Assembly: GCA_002389665.1 (NCBI GenBank)
Contig: DGNO01000002.1
Location: forward strand, 381,624 to 445,623
Reading direction: 5' to 3'
Source: Rhodobiaceae bacterium UBA4490
Lineage (GTDB): Bacteria > Pseudomonadota > Alphaproteobacteria > Parvibaculales > Parvibaculaceae
Length of the DNA stretch: 64,000 nucleotides
The notes below the pieces were generated by a model. That model did no database searches. It was not told the DNA's origin and saw only the letters and a program-made list of their open reading frames with translations. Position numbers and translations under genes: made by a program. Position 1 is the first letter of the stretch, and each line of letters opens with the position of its first letter. Shown here piece after piece: positions 26,892 through 36,798 of this stretch.

Positions 26892-29705
26892 ATGCTCGAC
26901 CTCGGCCTTATCGGGTTTGCCCAGCCGCTCGTCCTTGCCGGTCTTGCGCTTTTGCCGGTGATCTGGTGGCTGCTGCGCGTCACCCCGCCTGCGCCCCAGC
27001 GTGTTGCCTTTCCCCCGCTCCGCCTTCTCTTCGGCCTGCGCCAGGATGAAGAAACCGCCTCGCGCATTCCGCTATGGCTGCTGATGCTGCGCCTGGCGCT
27101 CGCAACGCTATTGATCCTCGCCCTCGCAGAACCCGTCTGGCGCCCGGCAGGCGACACGGGCCGCAGCCGCCCGCTTCTTCTCGTGCTCGATGATGGCTGG
27201 GCCGCAGCCCATAGCTGGGACAAACGTATTACCTTTGCCCGCGCGCTGATCGAAGGAGCGGGCAACGACGACCAGCTCGTCGCCCTTGCCGCCACCTCGC
27301 CGCAAGTAAAGGCCGAGCCGCCCGTCTTTTTGGCGGCCGATGAGGCGCTGGCAAAACTGAAAGCCTTAAGCCCGCTTCCCTTGGGCCCCGCCCGCCTCGA
27401 GCTTGCCGCCCGGCTCGGCAAAATGGAAAAACCGCAAGAGGCCATCGACATCGTCTGGATCGCCAACGGGCTCGATCATGGCGAGGCGGCCAGCTTTGCC
27501 GGAAAGCTCGAAGACATCGCAGGCGGCGGCGCGCTGAAACTCGTCACGAATGCGCCCGGCGAAGTGCCGCTCGTCCTCACCCCGCCCGCGCAAGGCGAGG
27601 ACGGGCTCGAAGTCACGATCCGCCGCCTTGAGGTGCCGGAGCTGCGCGATGGCAGGGTGGAAGCGCGGGCCGAAGATGGCCGCCTTCTCGCCGAGGCCGA
27701 GTGGCAATTGCCCCGCCTTGCCACCGCTACCAAAGCCCGGCTCGACCTGCCGCTCGAATTGCGCAATGAAGTACACACGATCTCGGTCACGGGCGAGCGC
27801 TCGGCGGCAAGCAAGGTGCTTATCGATGAGCGCTGGAAGCGCCGCGCCGCGGGGCTCGTCTCCGGCAATTCTTTCGAGGCCGACCAGCCGCTTCTTTCCG
27901 ATCTTTACTACCTTGAACGCGCGCTGCGCCCCTTTGCCGATATCCGAAAAGCAAACCAGGGAGAGGCACGGCAGGGCGAGACGCAGGAAGGCGAGCGCAG
28001 TCAGATCGAAATGCTGCTTGCCGATCCGCTGTCCGTGCTCTTCCTCGCCGATATCGGCACTTTAAGTGAGCGCGATGCAACGCTGGTGCGCAACTGGGTG
28101 AAGGAAGGCGGTACGCTGGTGCGCTTTGCCGGGCCGCATCTTGCCGCGCAAAGCGACGATCTTATCCCCGTTTCCTTGCGCAGCGGCGGGCGGAGCCTGG
28201 GCGGTGCGCTGTCCTGGACGGAGCCGCAGCACCTTGCGCCCTTCGAAGAAAGCAGCCCCTTTGCCGGGCTCGATCTGCCGGGTGATGCGACGGTGAGCCG
28301 CCAGGTGCTGGCCGAACCGCGCGATCTTGCCTTTGCCGAAACCTGGGCGCGGCTTGAGGACGGCACGCCGCTCGTCACCGCCGCACGCGAGGGAGAGGGA
28401 AGGCTCGTCCTCTTTCACATCACCGCCAATACGGATTGGTCGAACCTGCCGCTCTCCGGCCTTTTCGTTTCCATGCTCCAGCGCATCCTCGATCTTGCTC
28501 AAGGGGTCGCCGCACAAAATGAGGGAGCGGAAGGCGGCCTCCTGATGCCGCGCCAAGTGATGACGGGCTTCGGCACGTTCACCTCTCCGCCCCCCTATGT
28601 CACGCCCATTCCCTTTGCCGAATGGACGAAGACGCGCCCGAGCGCCGAGCACCCGCCCGGCTTTTACGGCATGCAGGGCGCAGCCCGCGCGCTCAATCTG
28701 GGCAATGAAAACCTCGTGCTTGCTCCGCTACCCGCTCTGACCGGCCTGACCCGGCAGGAGGGCTTTGGCGATGCCGCCCATCAGGCGCTGCGTCCCCTGC
28801 TCCTCACTCTGGCGCTCATCCTTTTGATCGCGGATGGTTTTGCCGCGCTTTACCTGACCGGCCGCCTCAATGCGCCGCATCAGCGTCCGCGCGGCCCCCG
28901 CATGGCAGCTCTCCTGCTCGCCGGTCTTCTGAGCGCGCCGCTCGTTGGCGGTCATGTGGCCCCCGCCAAAGCCGCCGATGATACTTATGCGCTGAAAGCC
29001 ACCAGCGAAACGCATCTGGCTTATGTGGAAACCGGTGACAAGGATCTCGACGGGCTCTCCCATGCCGCGCTCTCAGGACTCACCAAGCGCCTGCGCGAGC
29101 GCACGGCGCTTGAGCCGGGCGAACCCATGGGCGTCGATATCGACCAGGACGAGCTCGCCTTCTTTCCTTTTCTTTACTGGCCGGTCGCACAGAACGCCCA
29201 TGTGCTGAGCGATGCCACCGCGGCAAAGATTTCCAGCTACATGCAAAATGGCGGCATGATCCTTTTCGACACGCGCGATCAGGACCGGGCGATTTCGGGC
29301 CTGCCCAATGAAGCAAATGACGCGCTGCGCCAGGTGCTCGCCAAGCTCGATGTGCCGCCGCTCGAACCTGTGCCCGCCGACCATGTGCTCACCAAAAGCT
29401 TTTATCTCTTGCAAAGCTTTCCCGGCCGCTGGGACGGGGGGCAGGTCTGGGTGGAAGCGGCCAATCGCGGGCGCGCGCAAACCAATGACGGCGTCTCGGC
29501 CATCATCATCGGCTCGAACGATTTTGCCGGTGCCTGGGCGGAAGACCCGAACGGGCGCCCGCTCCTGCCCGTGGCGCCGGGCGGCGAGCGCCAGCGCGAA
29601 TATGCCTACCGCTTCGGCGTCAATCTCGTCATGTATGCGCTGACCGGCAATTACAAAGCCGATCAGGTGCATGTGCCCGCCCTTCTCGAACGGCTCGGCC
29701 AATAG
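26892..29705 (+). CDS. BatA-like/DUF4159 fusion membrane protein
   Basis: 937 residues. N-terminal aerotolerance-regulator (BatA) region with two membrane helices (about 10-28 and 56-76). A long extracytoplasmic middle follows. Two more hydrophobic segments lie at about 635-660 and 675-695; the latter (MAALLLAGLLSAPLVGG..APAKA) looks like an internal signal-type segment. The C-terminal domain (about 700-937) matches DUF4159, with DELAFFPFLYWPV, GGMILFDTRDQD and VFGVNLVMYALTGNYK-type ending (YRFGVNLVMYALTGNYKADQVH). The function is not established; DUF4159 is thought to resemble a glutamine-amidotransferase fold. It may anchor the MoxR-DUF58 system at the membrane. Confidence 0.85.
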   Translation: MLDLGLIGFAQPLVLAGLALLPVIWWLLRVTPPAPQRVAFPPLRLLFGLRQDEETASRIPLWLLMLRLALATLLILALAEPVWRPAGDTGRSRPLLLVLDDGWAAAHSWDKRITFARALIEGAGNDDQLVALAATSPQVKAEPPVFLAADEALAKLKALSPLPLGPARLELAARLGKMEKPQEAIDIVWIANGLDHGEAASFAGKLEDIAGGGALKLVTNAPGEVPLVLTPPAQGEDGLEVTIRRLEVPELRDGRVEARAEDGRLLAEAEWQLPRLATATKARLDLPLELRNEVHTISVTGERSAASKVLIDERWKRRAAGLVSGNSFEADQPLLSDLYYLERALRPFADIRKANQGEARQGETQEGERSQIEMLLADPLSVLFLADIGTLSERDATLVRNWVKEGGTLVRFAGPHLAAQSDDLIPVSLRSGGRSLGGALSWTEPQHLAPFEESSPFAGLDLPGDATVSRQVLAEPRDLAFAETWARLEDGTPLVTAAREGEGRLVLFHITANTDWSNLPLSGLFVSMLQRILDLAQGVAAQNEGAEGGLLMPRQVMTGFGTFTSPPPYVTPIPFAEWTKTRPSAEHPPGFYGMQGAARALNLGNENLVLAPLPALTGLTRQEGFGDAAHQALRPLLLTLALILLIADGFAALYLTGRLNAPHQRPRGPRMAALLLAGLLSAPLVGGHVAPAKAADDTYALKATSETHLAYVETGDKDLDGLSHAALSGLTKRLRERTALEPGEPMGVDIDQDELAFFPFLYWPVAQNAHVLSDATAAKISSYMQNGGMILFDTRDQDRAISGLPNEANDALRQVLAKLDVPPLEPVPADHVLTKSFYLLQSFPGRWDGGQVWVEAANRGRAQTNDGVSAIIIGSNDFAGAWAEDPNGRPLLPVAPGGERQREYAYRFGVNLVMYALTGNYKADQVHVPALLERLGQ

Positions 29706-29714
29706 GAGCGGCGC

Positions 29715-31782
29715 ATGGGATTTTCCTTCACCTTCGCGCCGCTGCTGCCGCCTCTCTGGCTGGGGCTGCTGGCGCTTGCCTGCGCGGGGCTCAGCGCGCT
29801 TTTCATCTGGCGGCGCATGCGGGTCGGCATCTGGCGTATTCTTGCTATGGCACTGCTGCTCGCGCTCATCGCCAATCCGTCCGTGCGCCAGGAAGAGAGG
29901 GAAACCGTTCCCGATGTCGCCCTTCTCGTGGTCGATACCAGCGCCAGCATGCGCCTTGAAGAACGTGCTCAGACGGCGAAAGCTGCCAGCGAAACATTGC
30001 AGCGCGAACTCGGTAAATTCTCCGATCTCGATGTGCGCACCATCTATGCGGGCAGCGCGCCGGGCGGTGACGGCACGGCGCTTTTCACCAATATCGCTTC
30101 CTCCCTTGCCGATGTGCCCGCCGAGCGCGTGGCAGGCATCGTGCTTTTGACGGACGGGCAGGTGCACGACGTACCGGGCAGTCTTGAGGCGTTCGGCTTC
30201 GATGCGCCGCTTCACACCGTCACGATCGGCGATCCGGGCGCTTACGACCGTCGCCTAGTAATCGAGGAAGCCCCGCGCTTCGGCATTGTGGGCGAGCCCG
30301 TCTCCATTGCCTTCCGTATCGAGGAAACGGGCCCCTCCCCCAGCAATGAGCCCGTCACCGTGACGCTGCGGCTCGACGGGGAAGATGTCGCTACCACCTT
30401 CGCGCGGCCCGGCGAGCGCGAAGCGGGTGAGCGTCACGCTGCCCCATGGCGGCACGAATGTCATCGAGCTGCAGGCGGCAGGCGATGCAAGCGAGCTGAC
30501 GCTGCAAAACAACCGCGCCGTGACCACGCCTACGGGCATCCGCGACCGCCTGCGTGTGCTGCTCGTCTCCGGCGAACCTCACGCAGGCGAGCGCACCTGG
30601 CGCAACCTCCTCAAGGCCGACCCGGCGGTCGATCTCGTGCACTTCACCATTCTGCGTCCGCCGGAAAAACAGGACGGCACGCCGATCAACGAGCTTTCGC
30701 TTATCGCCTTTCCGACGCGCGAGCTTTTCTCGCTGAAGCTCGACGAATTCGATCTCATTATCTTCGACCGCTACCGCCGGCGCGGCGTGCTGCCCATCGT
30801 CTATTTCGACAATATCGCCCAGTATGTGGCCGAAGGCGGCGCGGTGCTGACGGCGGCAGGCCCGCCTTTCGCAGGCCCCTTCAGCCTTTACCGCACGCCC
30901 CTTGCGAGCATTCTGCCCGCCCAGCCTTCCGGCACGGTGACGGAGGAAGGTTTCAAACCGGAGCTTTCGGAAAGCGGACGCAGACATCCCGTCACCGCCG
31001 AGTTGACCGGCGGGCAAAGCACACCGCCTTCCTGGGGGCGCTGGTTCCGCCTGATCGACACGTTGCAAGACAGAGGCGAGATGCTGATGAGCGGGCCGGA
31101 AGGCAAGCCGCTCCTGGTACTCGACAGGGTGGGTGACGGCCGGGTGGCGCAATTCATGTCCGACCAGGGCTGGCTCTGGGCGCGGGGCTTTGAAGGCGGC
31201 GGCCCGCAGGCGGAACTTCTGCGCCGCACCGCGCACTGGTTGATGAAAGAACCGGATCTTGAAGAAGAACGGCTGAGCGCAAGCGGCAAGGCAGGCCGCC
31301 TTCTGATCGAGCGCCGCACCATGGGAGCGGCGACGCCGCCTGCCGGCATCACCTATCCCTCCGGCGCGCGCGAAGAAGTACCGCTGAAAGAGGATCAGCC
31401 CGGGCTTTTCAGCGCCGCGCTCGAGACGGATGAAATCGGCCTCTACCGGATCGAGCAAGGCGGGCTCACCGCGCTCACCGCCATTGGACCGGCCAATCCG
31501 AAAGAATATGCGCAGGTCGTCACCAGCGATGAAAAACTGCGCCCCTTGAGCGAAGCATCGGGCGGCGGCGTCTTTAATCTCATCCTGCCGGAAAACGAAC
31601 CCCCGCAAGTGCGCCGGGTGCGTGCCGGGCGCGACACGCAGGGAAGCGACTGGATGGGCTTCCGCCGCAACGAGTCTTACATTCTGCGCGCCGTGACGGA
31701 CGTGCCGCTCTTGAGCGGTCTGCTCGCCGCCATTGCGATGCTGGGGCTTCTACTTTTCGCCTGGTGGCGGGAGAGCCGGTAA
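29715..31782 (+). pseudogene. large membrane protein (VWA/glutamine-amidotransferase-like) interrupted by a frameshift
   Basis: Two overlapping frames together make one family protein of about 690 residues. The first (from ATG 29715) has two N-terminal helices and a VWA-type metal site (VVDTSASMRLEE, later LLTDGQVHD). It reads normally to about 30415 (DGEDVATTFARPGERE), then becomes Arg/His-rich nonsense to 31136. The family sequence resumes in the +1 frame (RVSVTLPHGGTNVIELQAAG) and continues to 31782, ending with a C-terminal helix. The shift is equal to one extra base or two missing bases near 30405-30430. It could be a real mutation, a sequencing error, or less likely recoding. It is last in the MoxR operon. 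Confidence 0.8.
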
Positions 31783-31802
31783 GGCCCTCCCCCGCACCCC
31801 GC

Positions 31803-32318
31803 TCAGATCGCCGTGCCGAGCGGCGGTTTCGTCACCGCCCCTTTGACATGGGAAAACGCGCCGAGATCGAGCTCGCGGTAAAGCAGCCGCGAGGGGTCCA
31901 CCGGCCCCGGCATGGTGAGCCGGCCCGGCGGCACCGGCCCGAAGCCGACCCGCGCATAATAAGGCGCATCGCCCACCAGAATAACGAGCCGGTAGCCCAT
32001 GGCCTTGGCATCGGCAAGGCCTCTTTCCATCAGTTTGATGCCGCAGCCCTTGCCGCGCAGCTGCGGTTTGACCGCAAGCGGGCCGAGCATCAGCCCCGGC
32101 TCGCCGCCGATCAGGATCGGCCAGAAGCTGAGCGCGCCGATCATCTCGCGCGCCTCCCCCTCGCCCGCATAAGCGACATAGGAAAGTTCCGGAATGGAGG
32201 TATTGCCCTCCCGCAGCCGCTGGGCTGCTTTGGCATACCGGCCCGGGCCGAAGGCATCATCCAGCAGCGCCTCGATTTCGGGCGCATGTTCGGGCCGTTC
32301 AAGTTCGATCGTAAACAT
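31803..32318 (-). CDS. GNAT family N-acetyltransferase
   Basis: 171 residues, GNAT fold. The acetyl-CoA site is QLRGKGCGIKLMERGLADAKAMG (R/Q-x-x-G-x-G/A motif), preceded by LGPLAVKPQ. YYARVGFGPVPPGRLTMPGP near the end is typical of the YhbS-like group. The substrate is unknown. It is convergent with the frameshifted membrane-protein gene and starts at ATG 32318 with a weak ribosome-binding site. Confidence 0.85.
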   Translation of the reverse strand: MFTIELERPEHAPEIEALLDDAFGPGRYAKAAQRLREGNTSIPELSYVAYAGEGEAREMIGALSFWPILIGGEPGLMLGPLAVKPQLRGKGCGIKLMERGLADAKAMGYRLVILVGDAPYYARVGFGPVPPGRLTMPGPVDPSRLLYRELDLGAFSHVKGAVTKPPLGTAI

Positions 32319-32477
32319 GTTTTCTCTCAGTGCGTCGGGTCATCGGAACAAGGCTCCCCTCATCCCGCACACTGATTGCCAGCTTAGCAGGACAAAGACG
32401 GCCCGTGGCAAATGGCGGGCAGATGCCGGCCAGTTGCGCCGCTTCGTCGTCGCTGGATGAAAACCCGGGCAAGCACC

Positions 32478-32849
32478 TTAGCCATGGCGGGGCGTGCTCC
32501 TGTAAGCGATGATGAACGCGACAAGGAGCAGCGCGTCGATGAGGCCGCCAAGCACAACGCCGCCCGCCACGCGCCCTTCGCCGTAAAGCCAGGCAACGGG
32601 CAGAGCGAAGGCAAGCTTTTCGAGAAAGGTAATAGGCATCAGCGCTCTATAGCGCACCGGATCGGAGGCGATGAGCAGGAAGAGCACCTGCCAGACAAGC
32701 GCCGTGCCGATAAAGCCGTAATAAAATTCAGGATGGGTGATGGCGGGCGGATTGAGCGCGCCGACCTGAGCTTCCATGAAAAGCTGCGGCGCGAGCACCA
32801 CGATCCCATAGACCGCGGCCACGATATAAATCCAGCGTGCCAGTTTCAT
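32478..32849 (-). CDS. hypothetical four-helix membrane protein
   Basis: 123 residues with about four hydrophobic segments (IYIVAAVYGIVVLAPQLFM, FYYGFIGTALVWQVLFLLI, FLEKLAFALPVAWLYG, VVLGGLIDALLLVAFIIAY). GGGATGAGCG lies before ATG 32849. I do not recognise a defined family; similar small proteins occur widely as conserved membrane proteins of unknown role. It stands alone between the acetyltransferase and the SDR genes. Confidence 0.7.
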   Translation of the reverse strand: MKLARWIYIVAAVYGIVVLAPQLFMEAQVGALNPPAITHPEFYYGFIGTALVWQVLFLLIASDPVRYRALMPITFLEKLAFALPVAWLYGEGRVAGGVVLGGLIDALLLVAFIIAYRSTPRHG

Positions 32850-33078
32850 CGCTCATCCCTCCCCGGCGGGCACGAAAGCCCCCCAAACCGGCAAGGCGAT
32901 TAGCACGCACAGGACGCAGGGTCCAGCGGAACTTGCCCGCTCGCGCCCTCCCGCCCTGCCGGTAAAGAACCAAGAAAGCACTGGCCCGCGCGGAAAACTG
33001 CCGCTAGCTTGCCCTCGAGCCAAGGGCGGCCCAGACCGCCGAGGGATGAGAAGCGGAACTGAAAACAGGGAGAGCAAA

Positions 33079-33993
33079 ATGGGATTGCTTGACGGAAAAG
33101 TCGTTCTCGTAACCGGTGCCGGGCGCGGCATTGGCCGGGACTGCGCGATTATCGCTGCGGCGCAAGGCGCAAAGGTTGTGGTGAACGATCTGGGCGGCGG
33201 CGTGGCCGGCGGCGATGCGGGCGATGTGGGCCCGGCACAGGAAGTCGTCAACGAAATCACGAAGGCCGGCGGTGAAGCCGTGGCCAACACCGATTCCGTC
33301 GCCATCAAGAGCGGCGCGGAAGCCATGGTCGAACAGGCGCTCGATACATTCGGCGGCCTGCATTCGGTAATCAGCCCGGCAGGCATTCTGCGCGACGGCA
33401 TGTTCCATAAAATGGCGGATGAAGACTGGCACTCGGTGATCGATGTGCACCTTAATGGCAGCTACAACGTCACGCGCGCCGCCATCAACCATTTCCGCGA
33501 GCAGGAAGAAGGCAATTTCGTTCTCTTCACCTCGACGAGCGGTCTGATCGGCAATATCGGCCAGGCGAACTACGCCGCCGCGAAAATGGGCATCGCCGGC
33601 CTTTCCCGCATCATCGCCATGGAAGGCGAGAAAAAGAACGTGCGCTCCAACATCATCGCGCCCTTCGCCTGGACGCGCATGATCGCCACCATTCCGGTGA
33701 AGGACGAAGCCTCCGCGCAGCGCGTGGAACGCATGAAAAACGCCATGCGCGCGGATCAGGTCGCGAAAATGGCCGTGGCGCTCGCCGCGCCTTCTTGCGA
33801 AACCTCGGGCCAGATCTTCGCCGTGCGCGGCAACGAGCTCTTCCTCTTCAACCAGCCCCGCCCCGTGCGCGGCATGGCACGGCTGGAAGGCTGGGAGCCC
33901 GACACGATCCTTTCCCATGCGCTGCCTTCCATGAAGGCGGACATGACCGATCTCGGCGCCACCGCCTCGGTCTTCCCCTGGGAGCCGATTTGA
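33079..33993 (+). CDS. short-chain dehydrogenase, peroxisomal multifunctional enzyme type 2-like
   Basis: 304 residues. The NAD(P) site is VTGAGRGIGRD (residues 10-20), and the VVVNDLGGG segment is typical of the 3-hydroxyacyl-CoA dehydrogenase domain of HSD17B4-like enzymes. The catalytic Ser, Tyr and Lys are in STSGLIGNIGQANYAAAKMG. The C-terminal part (about 235-304) has SCETSGQIFAVRGNELFLFNQPRP, also characteristic of this group. An acyl-CoA or steroid-like substrate is likely. ATG 33079 (MGLLDGKVV) follows an AGAG motif; the frame upstream to 33046 is not needed. A strong terminator follows. Confidence 0.9.
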   Translation: MGLLDGKVVLVTGAGRGIGRDCAIIAAAQGAKVVVNDLGGGVAGGDAGDVGPAQEVVNEITKAGGEAVANTDSVAIKSGAEAMVEQALDTFGGLHSVISPAGILRDGMFHKMADEDWHSVIDVHLNGSYNVTRAAINHFREQEEGNFVLFTSTSGLIGNIGQANYAAAKMGIAGLSRIIAMEGEKKNVRSNIIAPFAWTRMIATIPVKDEASAQRVERMKNAMRADQVAKMAVALAAPSCETSGQIFAVRGNELFLFNQPRPVRGMARLEGWEPDTILSHALPSMKADMTDLGATASVFPWEPI

Positions 33994-34014
33994 GGCCCAG
34001 CCCGTGAAAAAATG

Positions 34015-34046
34015 AAAAGGCCTCCGCTTCGGCGGGGGCCTTTTTT
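34015..34046 (+). terminator. intrinsic terminator after the SDR gene
   Basis: AAAAGGCC-T-CCGC, loop TTCG, GCGG-G-GGCCTTTT form an extended stem with a UUCG-type tetraloop followed by a T-run at 34041-34046. It lies 22 bp after the SDR stop codon, and may also serve the convergent LysR gene. Confidence 0.9.
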
Positions 34047-34069
34047 GTTTCCGCTACACCCCAATCCCT

Positions 34070-34987
34070 CTAAACCCCAATCCAAGGCGCGCGGCCTTCG
34101 CCGTATTTCTCCACCATGAAGTCCACAAAGGCGCGGACCTTGGAGGGCATGTGCCGCCGGTCGGCATAGATGAGATGAAGGCGCACTGCATCGTCGACCT
34201 CCTCTTCAAGAACGCGGACAAGCGCGCCGCTTTTCAAATGCCGGTAGGCAATGAAGTCCGGCACATGCTGGAGCCCGAGCCCGGCCAGCACCACCGGCTG
34301 AATGGCAACGGAGGTATTGGCGATGAAGCGGCCCGAGACGGGCACCGAGACGACCTGCCCCTGGCCATTACGCAAGGTCCAATAGGACCGGTCGGGAAGC
34401 TGGCTATTGATGATGCAGGCATGATGGCTGAGATCATCGAGCGTGCGCGGCGCGCCGAATTTTTCGATGTAAGACGGCGCGGCGCAGATGAAGCGGCGCA
34501 CCGGGGCAAGCTGACGGGCGATGAGGCTTGAATCCGCCATGCCCGAGATCCGGATACCCACATCATAGCCCCCCGACACGAAATCGATCATGTGGTCGGC
34601 GAGATCGATCTCCACCGTCAACTCCGGATAGCGCTCCATGAATTCAGGCAGCGCCTCGCCGAACTCATACTGCGTGAAGGAAATGGGTGCGCTGACCTTC
34701 AAGACGCCCGTCACCTTGCCCGAAAGCTCGCTTGCGGCGGCGGCGGCAAAACGCGCCTCATCCACCGCGCGTTTGGCGTGATCGAGCACCGCCGCCCCTT
34801 CCCGCGTCAAAGACAGTGTGCGCGTCGTGCGGTTGAGGAGCCGGGCGCCCAGCGCCTCCTCCAGCGCCGTGACCTGGCGGCTGACCGCGCCTTTTGAGAT
34901 GTGCAGCCGCTCGGCGGCACGCGTGAAACTGCCCGCCTCCACGACTTCCGTGAAAATCCGCAAGAGATTGAGGTCGGGCAGGCTCAT
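34070..34987 (-). CDS. LysR family transcriptional regulator
   Basis: 305 residues. N-terminal winged helix-turn-helix (residues 1-60: LNLLRIFTEVVEAGSFTRAAERLHISKGAVSRQVTALEEALGARLLNRT seen as the usual LysR layout) and C-terminal co-inducer domain of two subdomains. The arrangement with a divergent wrbA-like gene suggests control of quinone-stress genes, with regulation from the 160-bp gap between them, which holds a 15-bp palindrome. Members of this subgroup often respond to quinones or other electrophiles; the ligand here is unknown. Confidence 0.92.
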   Translation of the reverse strand: MSLPDLNLLRIFTEVVEAGSFTRAAERLHISKGAVSRQVTALEEALGARLLNRTTRTLSLTREGAAVLDHAKRAVDEARFAAAAASELSGKVTGVLKVSAPISFTQYEFGEALPEFMERYPELTVEIDLADHMIDFVSGGYDVGIRISGMADSSLIARQLAPVRRFICAAPSYIEKFGAPRTLDDLSHHACIINSQLPDRSYWTLRNGQGQVVSVPVSGRFIANTSVAIQPVVLAGLGLQHVPDFIAYRHLKSGALVRVLEEEVDDAVRLHLIYADRRHMPSKVRAFVDFMVEKYGEGRAPWIGV

Positions 34988-35005
34988 TTCATTGCATCCG
35001 TTATC

Positions 35006-35020
35006 GAAACAATATGTTTC
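35006..35020. promoter_or_regulatory. 15-bp perfect palindrome, candidate LysR operator
   Basis: GAAACA-ATA-TGTTTC at 35006-35020 lies 19 bp upstream of the LysR start codon and 126 bp upstream of wrbA. It is AT-rich in a GC-rich background; a nearby GATACGTATATTATC is also quasi-symmetric. The symmetric T-N11-A pattern of LysR sites is compatible. Confidence 0.6.
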
Positions 35021-35146
35021 TAGATACGTATATTATCATCATGAACGAAACAAACTAAATATCGCCCATGAGAAACAGCGCAACGGCGCGTTGCGGACCG
35101 GCCCGGCGGATTTCCTGCCTTAGGGCTTTCACAAAGGGGATGAGCG

Positions 35147-35743
35147 ATGACCAAAATTCTCGTGCTTTATCACAGCTCTTACGGGCATATCGAAACCCTC
35201 GCCAAGGCGATTGCCGAAGGCGTGACGGATGGCGGCGGCGAAGTGACGATCAAGCGGGTGCCCGAAACCATGGACAAGGAAACCATGGCCAAGGCCGGCA
35301 TGAAAACCGAGCAGGAAGCCCCGGTCGCGCAGCCTTCAGAGCTTGCCGAGTATGACGCGATCATCTTCGGCACCCCCACCCGCTTCGGCAACATGTCCGC
35401 GCAGATGCGCCAGTTCCTCGACATGACGGGCGGGCTTTGGGCGCAAGGCAAGCTGATCGGCAAGCTGGGCTCCGTCTTCACCTCGACCGGCACGGGCGGC
35501 GGCCAGGAAACGACGATCACCTCGTTCCACTCGACGCTGCTGCATCACGGCATGGTCATTTCCGGCGTGCCTTACGGCATTCCCGAGCTTGCCGACATCT
35601 CGCAAGTGCATGGCGGCAGCCCTTACGGCGCAGCTACCCTTGCCGGCGCCGATGGCAGCCGCACGCCGACGCAGCAGGAGCTTGCCATTGCCCGCCATCA
35701 GGGCAAGCACGTTGCCGGCCTTGCCGCCAAGCTCGCCGGCTAA
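35147..35743 (+). CDS. wrbA: NAD(P)H:quinone oxidoreductase, WrbA type IV
   Basis: 198-residue flavodoxin-like protein. The FMN-binding loop is [51 protein letters not shown] and MPYGIPEL-type [12 protein letters not shown] are all WrbA signatures. It reduces quinones by two electrons, avoiding semiquinone. The LysR gene is divergent, and a glutathionyl-hydroquinone reductase gene follows 34 bp downstream with an AAAGGAGG site, so the pair should be co-regulated. Confidence 0.94.
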   Translation: MTKILVLYHSSYGHIETLAKAIAEGVTDGGGEVTIKRVPETMDKETMAKAGMKTEQEAPVAQPSELAEYDAIIFGTPTRFGNMSAQMRQFLDMTGGLWAQGKLIGKLGSVFTSTGTGGGQETTITSFHSTLLHHGMVISGVPYGIPELADISQVHGGSPYGAATLAGADGSRTPTQQELAIARHQGKHVAGLAAKLAG

Positions 35744-35777
35744 CAGACACGATCACACGCATTAAAGGAGGCCCGCC

Positions 35778-36779
35778 ATGGGCAAGCTCGTTGACGGTAT
35801 CTGGCACGATGTCTGGTACGACACGGAAAAAACCAAGGGCAAATTCGTCCGCTCCGAAAGCCAGTTCCGCAACTGGGTGACGGCGGACGGCGCGCCCGGA
35901 CCCGGCGGCACGAGCGGCTTCAAGGCGGCCTCCGGGCGCTACCACCTTTATGTTTCCTATGCCTGCCCCTGGGCACACCGGACACTGATCTTCCGCGCGC
36001 TCAAGGGACTGGCGCCTCATATCGGCGTCACCGTCACCGATCCCTTGATGTTGGAAGAAGGCTGGACGCTGAAAGGCGAAGATGGCGGCGAGAGCGACCC
36101 GCTTTACGGCAAGCAACGCCTCTACGAACTTTACACGAAAGCCGATCCCGCCTACTCGGGCCGCGTGACGGTGCCCGTTCTATGGGACAAGGAAACGGAA
36201 ACGATCGTCTCCAATGAATCGGCGGACATCATCCGGATGTTCAACAGCGCCTTCGACGATCTGCCGGGCGTGAAAGCCGGCCTCGATTGTTACCCGCAAG
36301 AGCTGCGCGAGGAGATCGACGCCATCAATGCCCGCGTCTATAGGGACGTGAATAACGGCGTTTACAAGGCCGGTTTCGCAACGAGTCAGGAGGCTTACGA
36401 AGAAGCCGTCACGGCGCTTTTCGATGCGCTTGACTGGCTTGAAGGCATCCTCACCCACAACCGCTATCTTCTGGGCGGACGGTTGACGGAGGCCGACTGG
36501 CGGCTCTTTACGACACTCATCCGCTTCGATGCGGTTTATGTCGGGCACTTCAAATGCAACATTGCGCGGATCGAGGATTATCCGGCGCTGTCAGGCTATC
36601 TGCGTGAGCTTTATCAGGTGCCCGGCGTACGCGAGACCGTGCATTTCGATCACATCAAAAAGCACTATTACGGCAGCCACAAAACGATCAATCCGGCGGG
36701 CGTCATACCCGCCGGACCGAAACTTCACCTCGACACGCCGCCCTGGCGCGAGCATCTGCCCGCCCGCTCAGCGGCCTGA
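35778..36779 (+). CDS. glutathionyl-hydroquinone reductase (YqjG/ECM4, Xi-class GST)
   Basis: 333 residues. SYACPWAHRTLIFRALKGL carries the catalytic Cys of the CPWA motif in the thioredoxin-like domain (about 50-75). VPVLWDKETETIVSNESADIIRMFN is the glutathione-contact part, and a C-terminal helical GST domain (about 165-300) follows. Enzymes of this class reduce glutathionyl-hydroquinones, releasing hydroquinone and GSSG. With wrbA upstream the locus can reduce and recycle quinones. Confidence 0.93.
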   Translation: MGKLVDGIWHDVWYDTEKTKGKFVRSESQFRNWVTADGAPGPGGTSGFKAASGRYHLYVSYACPWAHRTLIFRALKGLAPHIGVTVTDPLMLEEGWTLKGEDGGESDPLYGKQRLYELYTKADPAYSGRVTVPVLWDKETETIVSNESADIIRMFNSAFDDLPGVKAGLDCYPQELREEIDAINARVYRDVNNGVYKAGFATSQEAYEEAVTALFDALDWLEGILTHNRYLLGGRLTEADWRLFTTLIRFDAVYVGHFKCNIARIEDYPALSGYLRELYQVPGVRETVHFDHIKKHYYGSHKTINPAGVIPAGPKLHLDTPPWREHLPARSAA

Positions 36780-36798
36780 CGAAAGGAAAGCCGGGCGC

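Noticed and set aside
29073..31608. Two long minus-strand frames opposite the BatA-like genes
   Set aside because: They cover the frameshifted gene but have shadow composition, while the plus-strand frames carry the family sequence.
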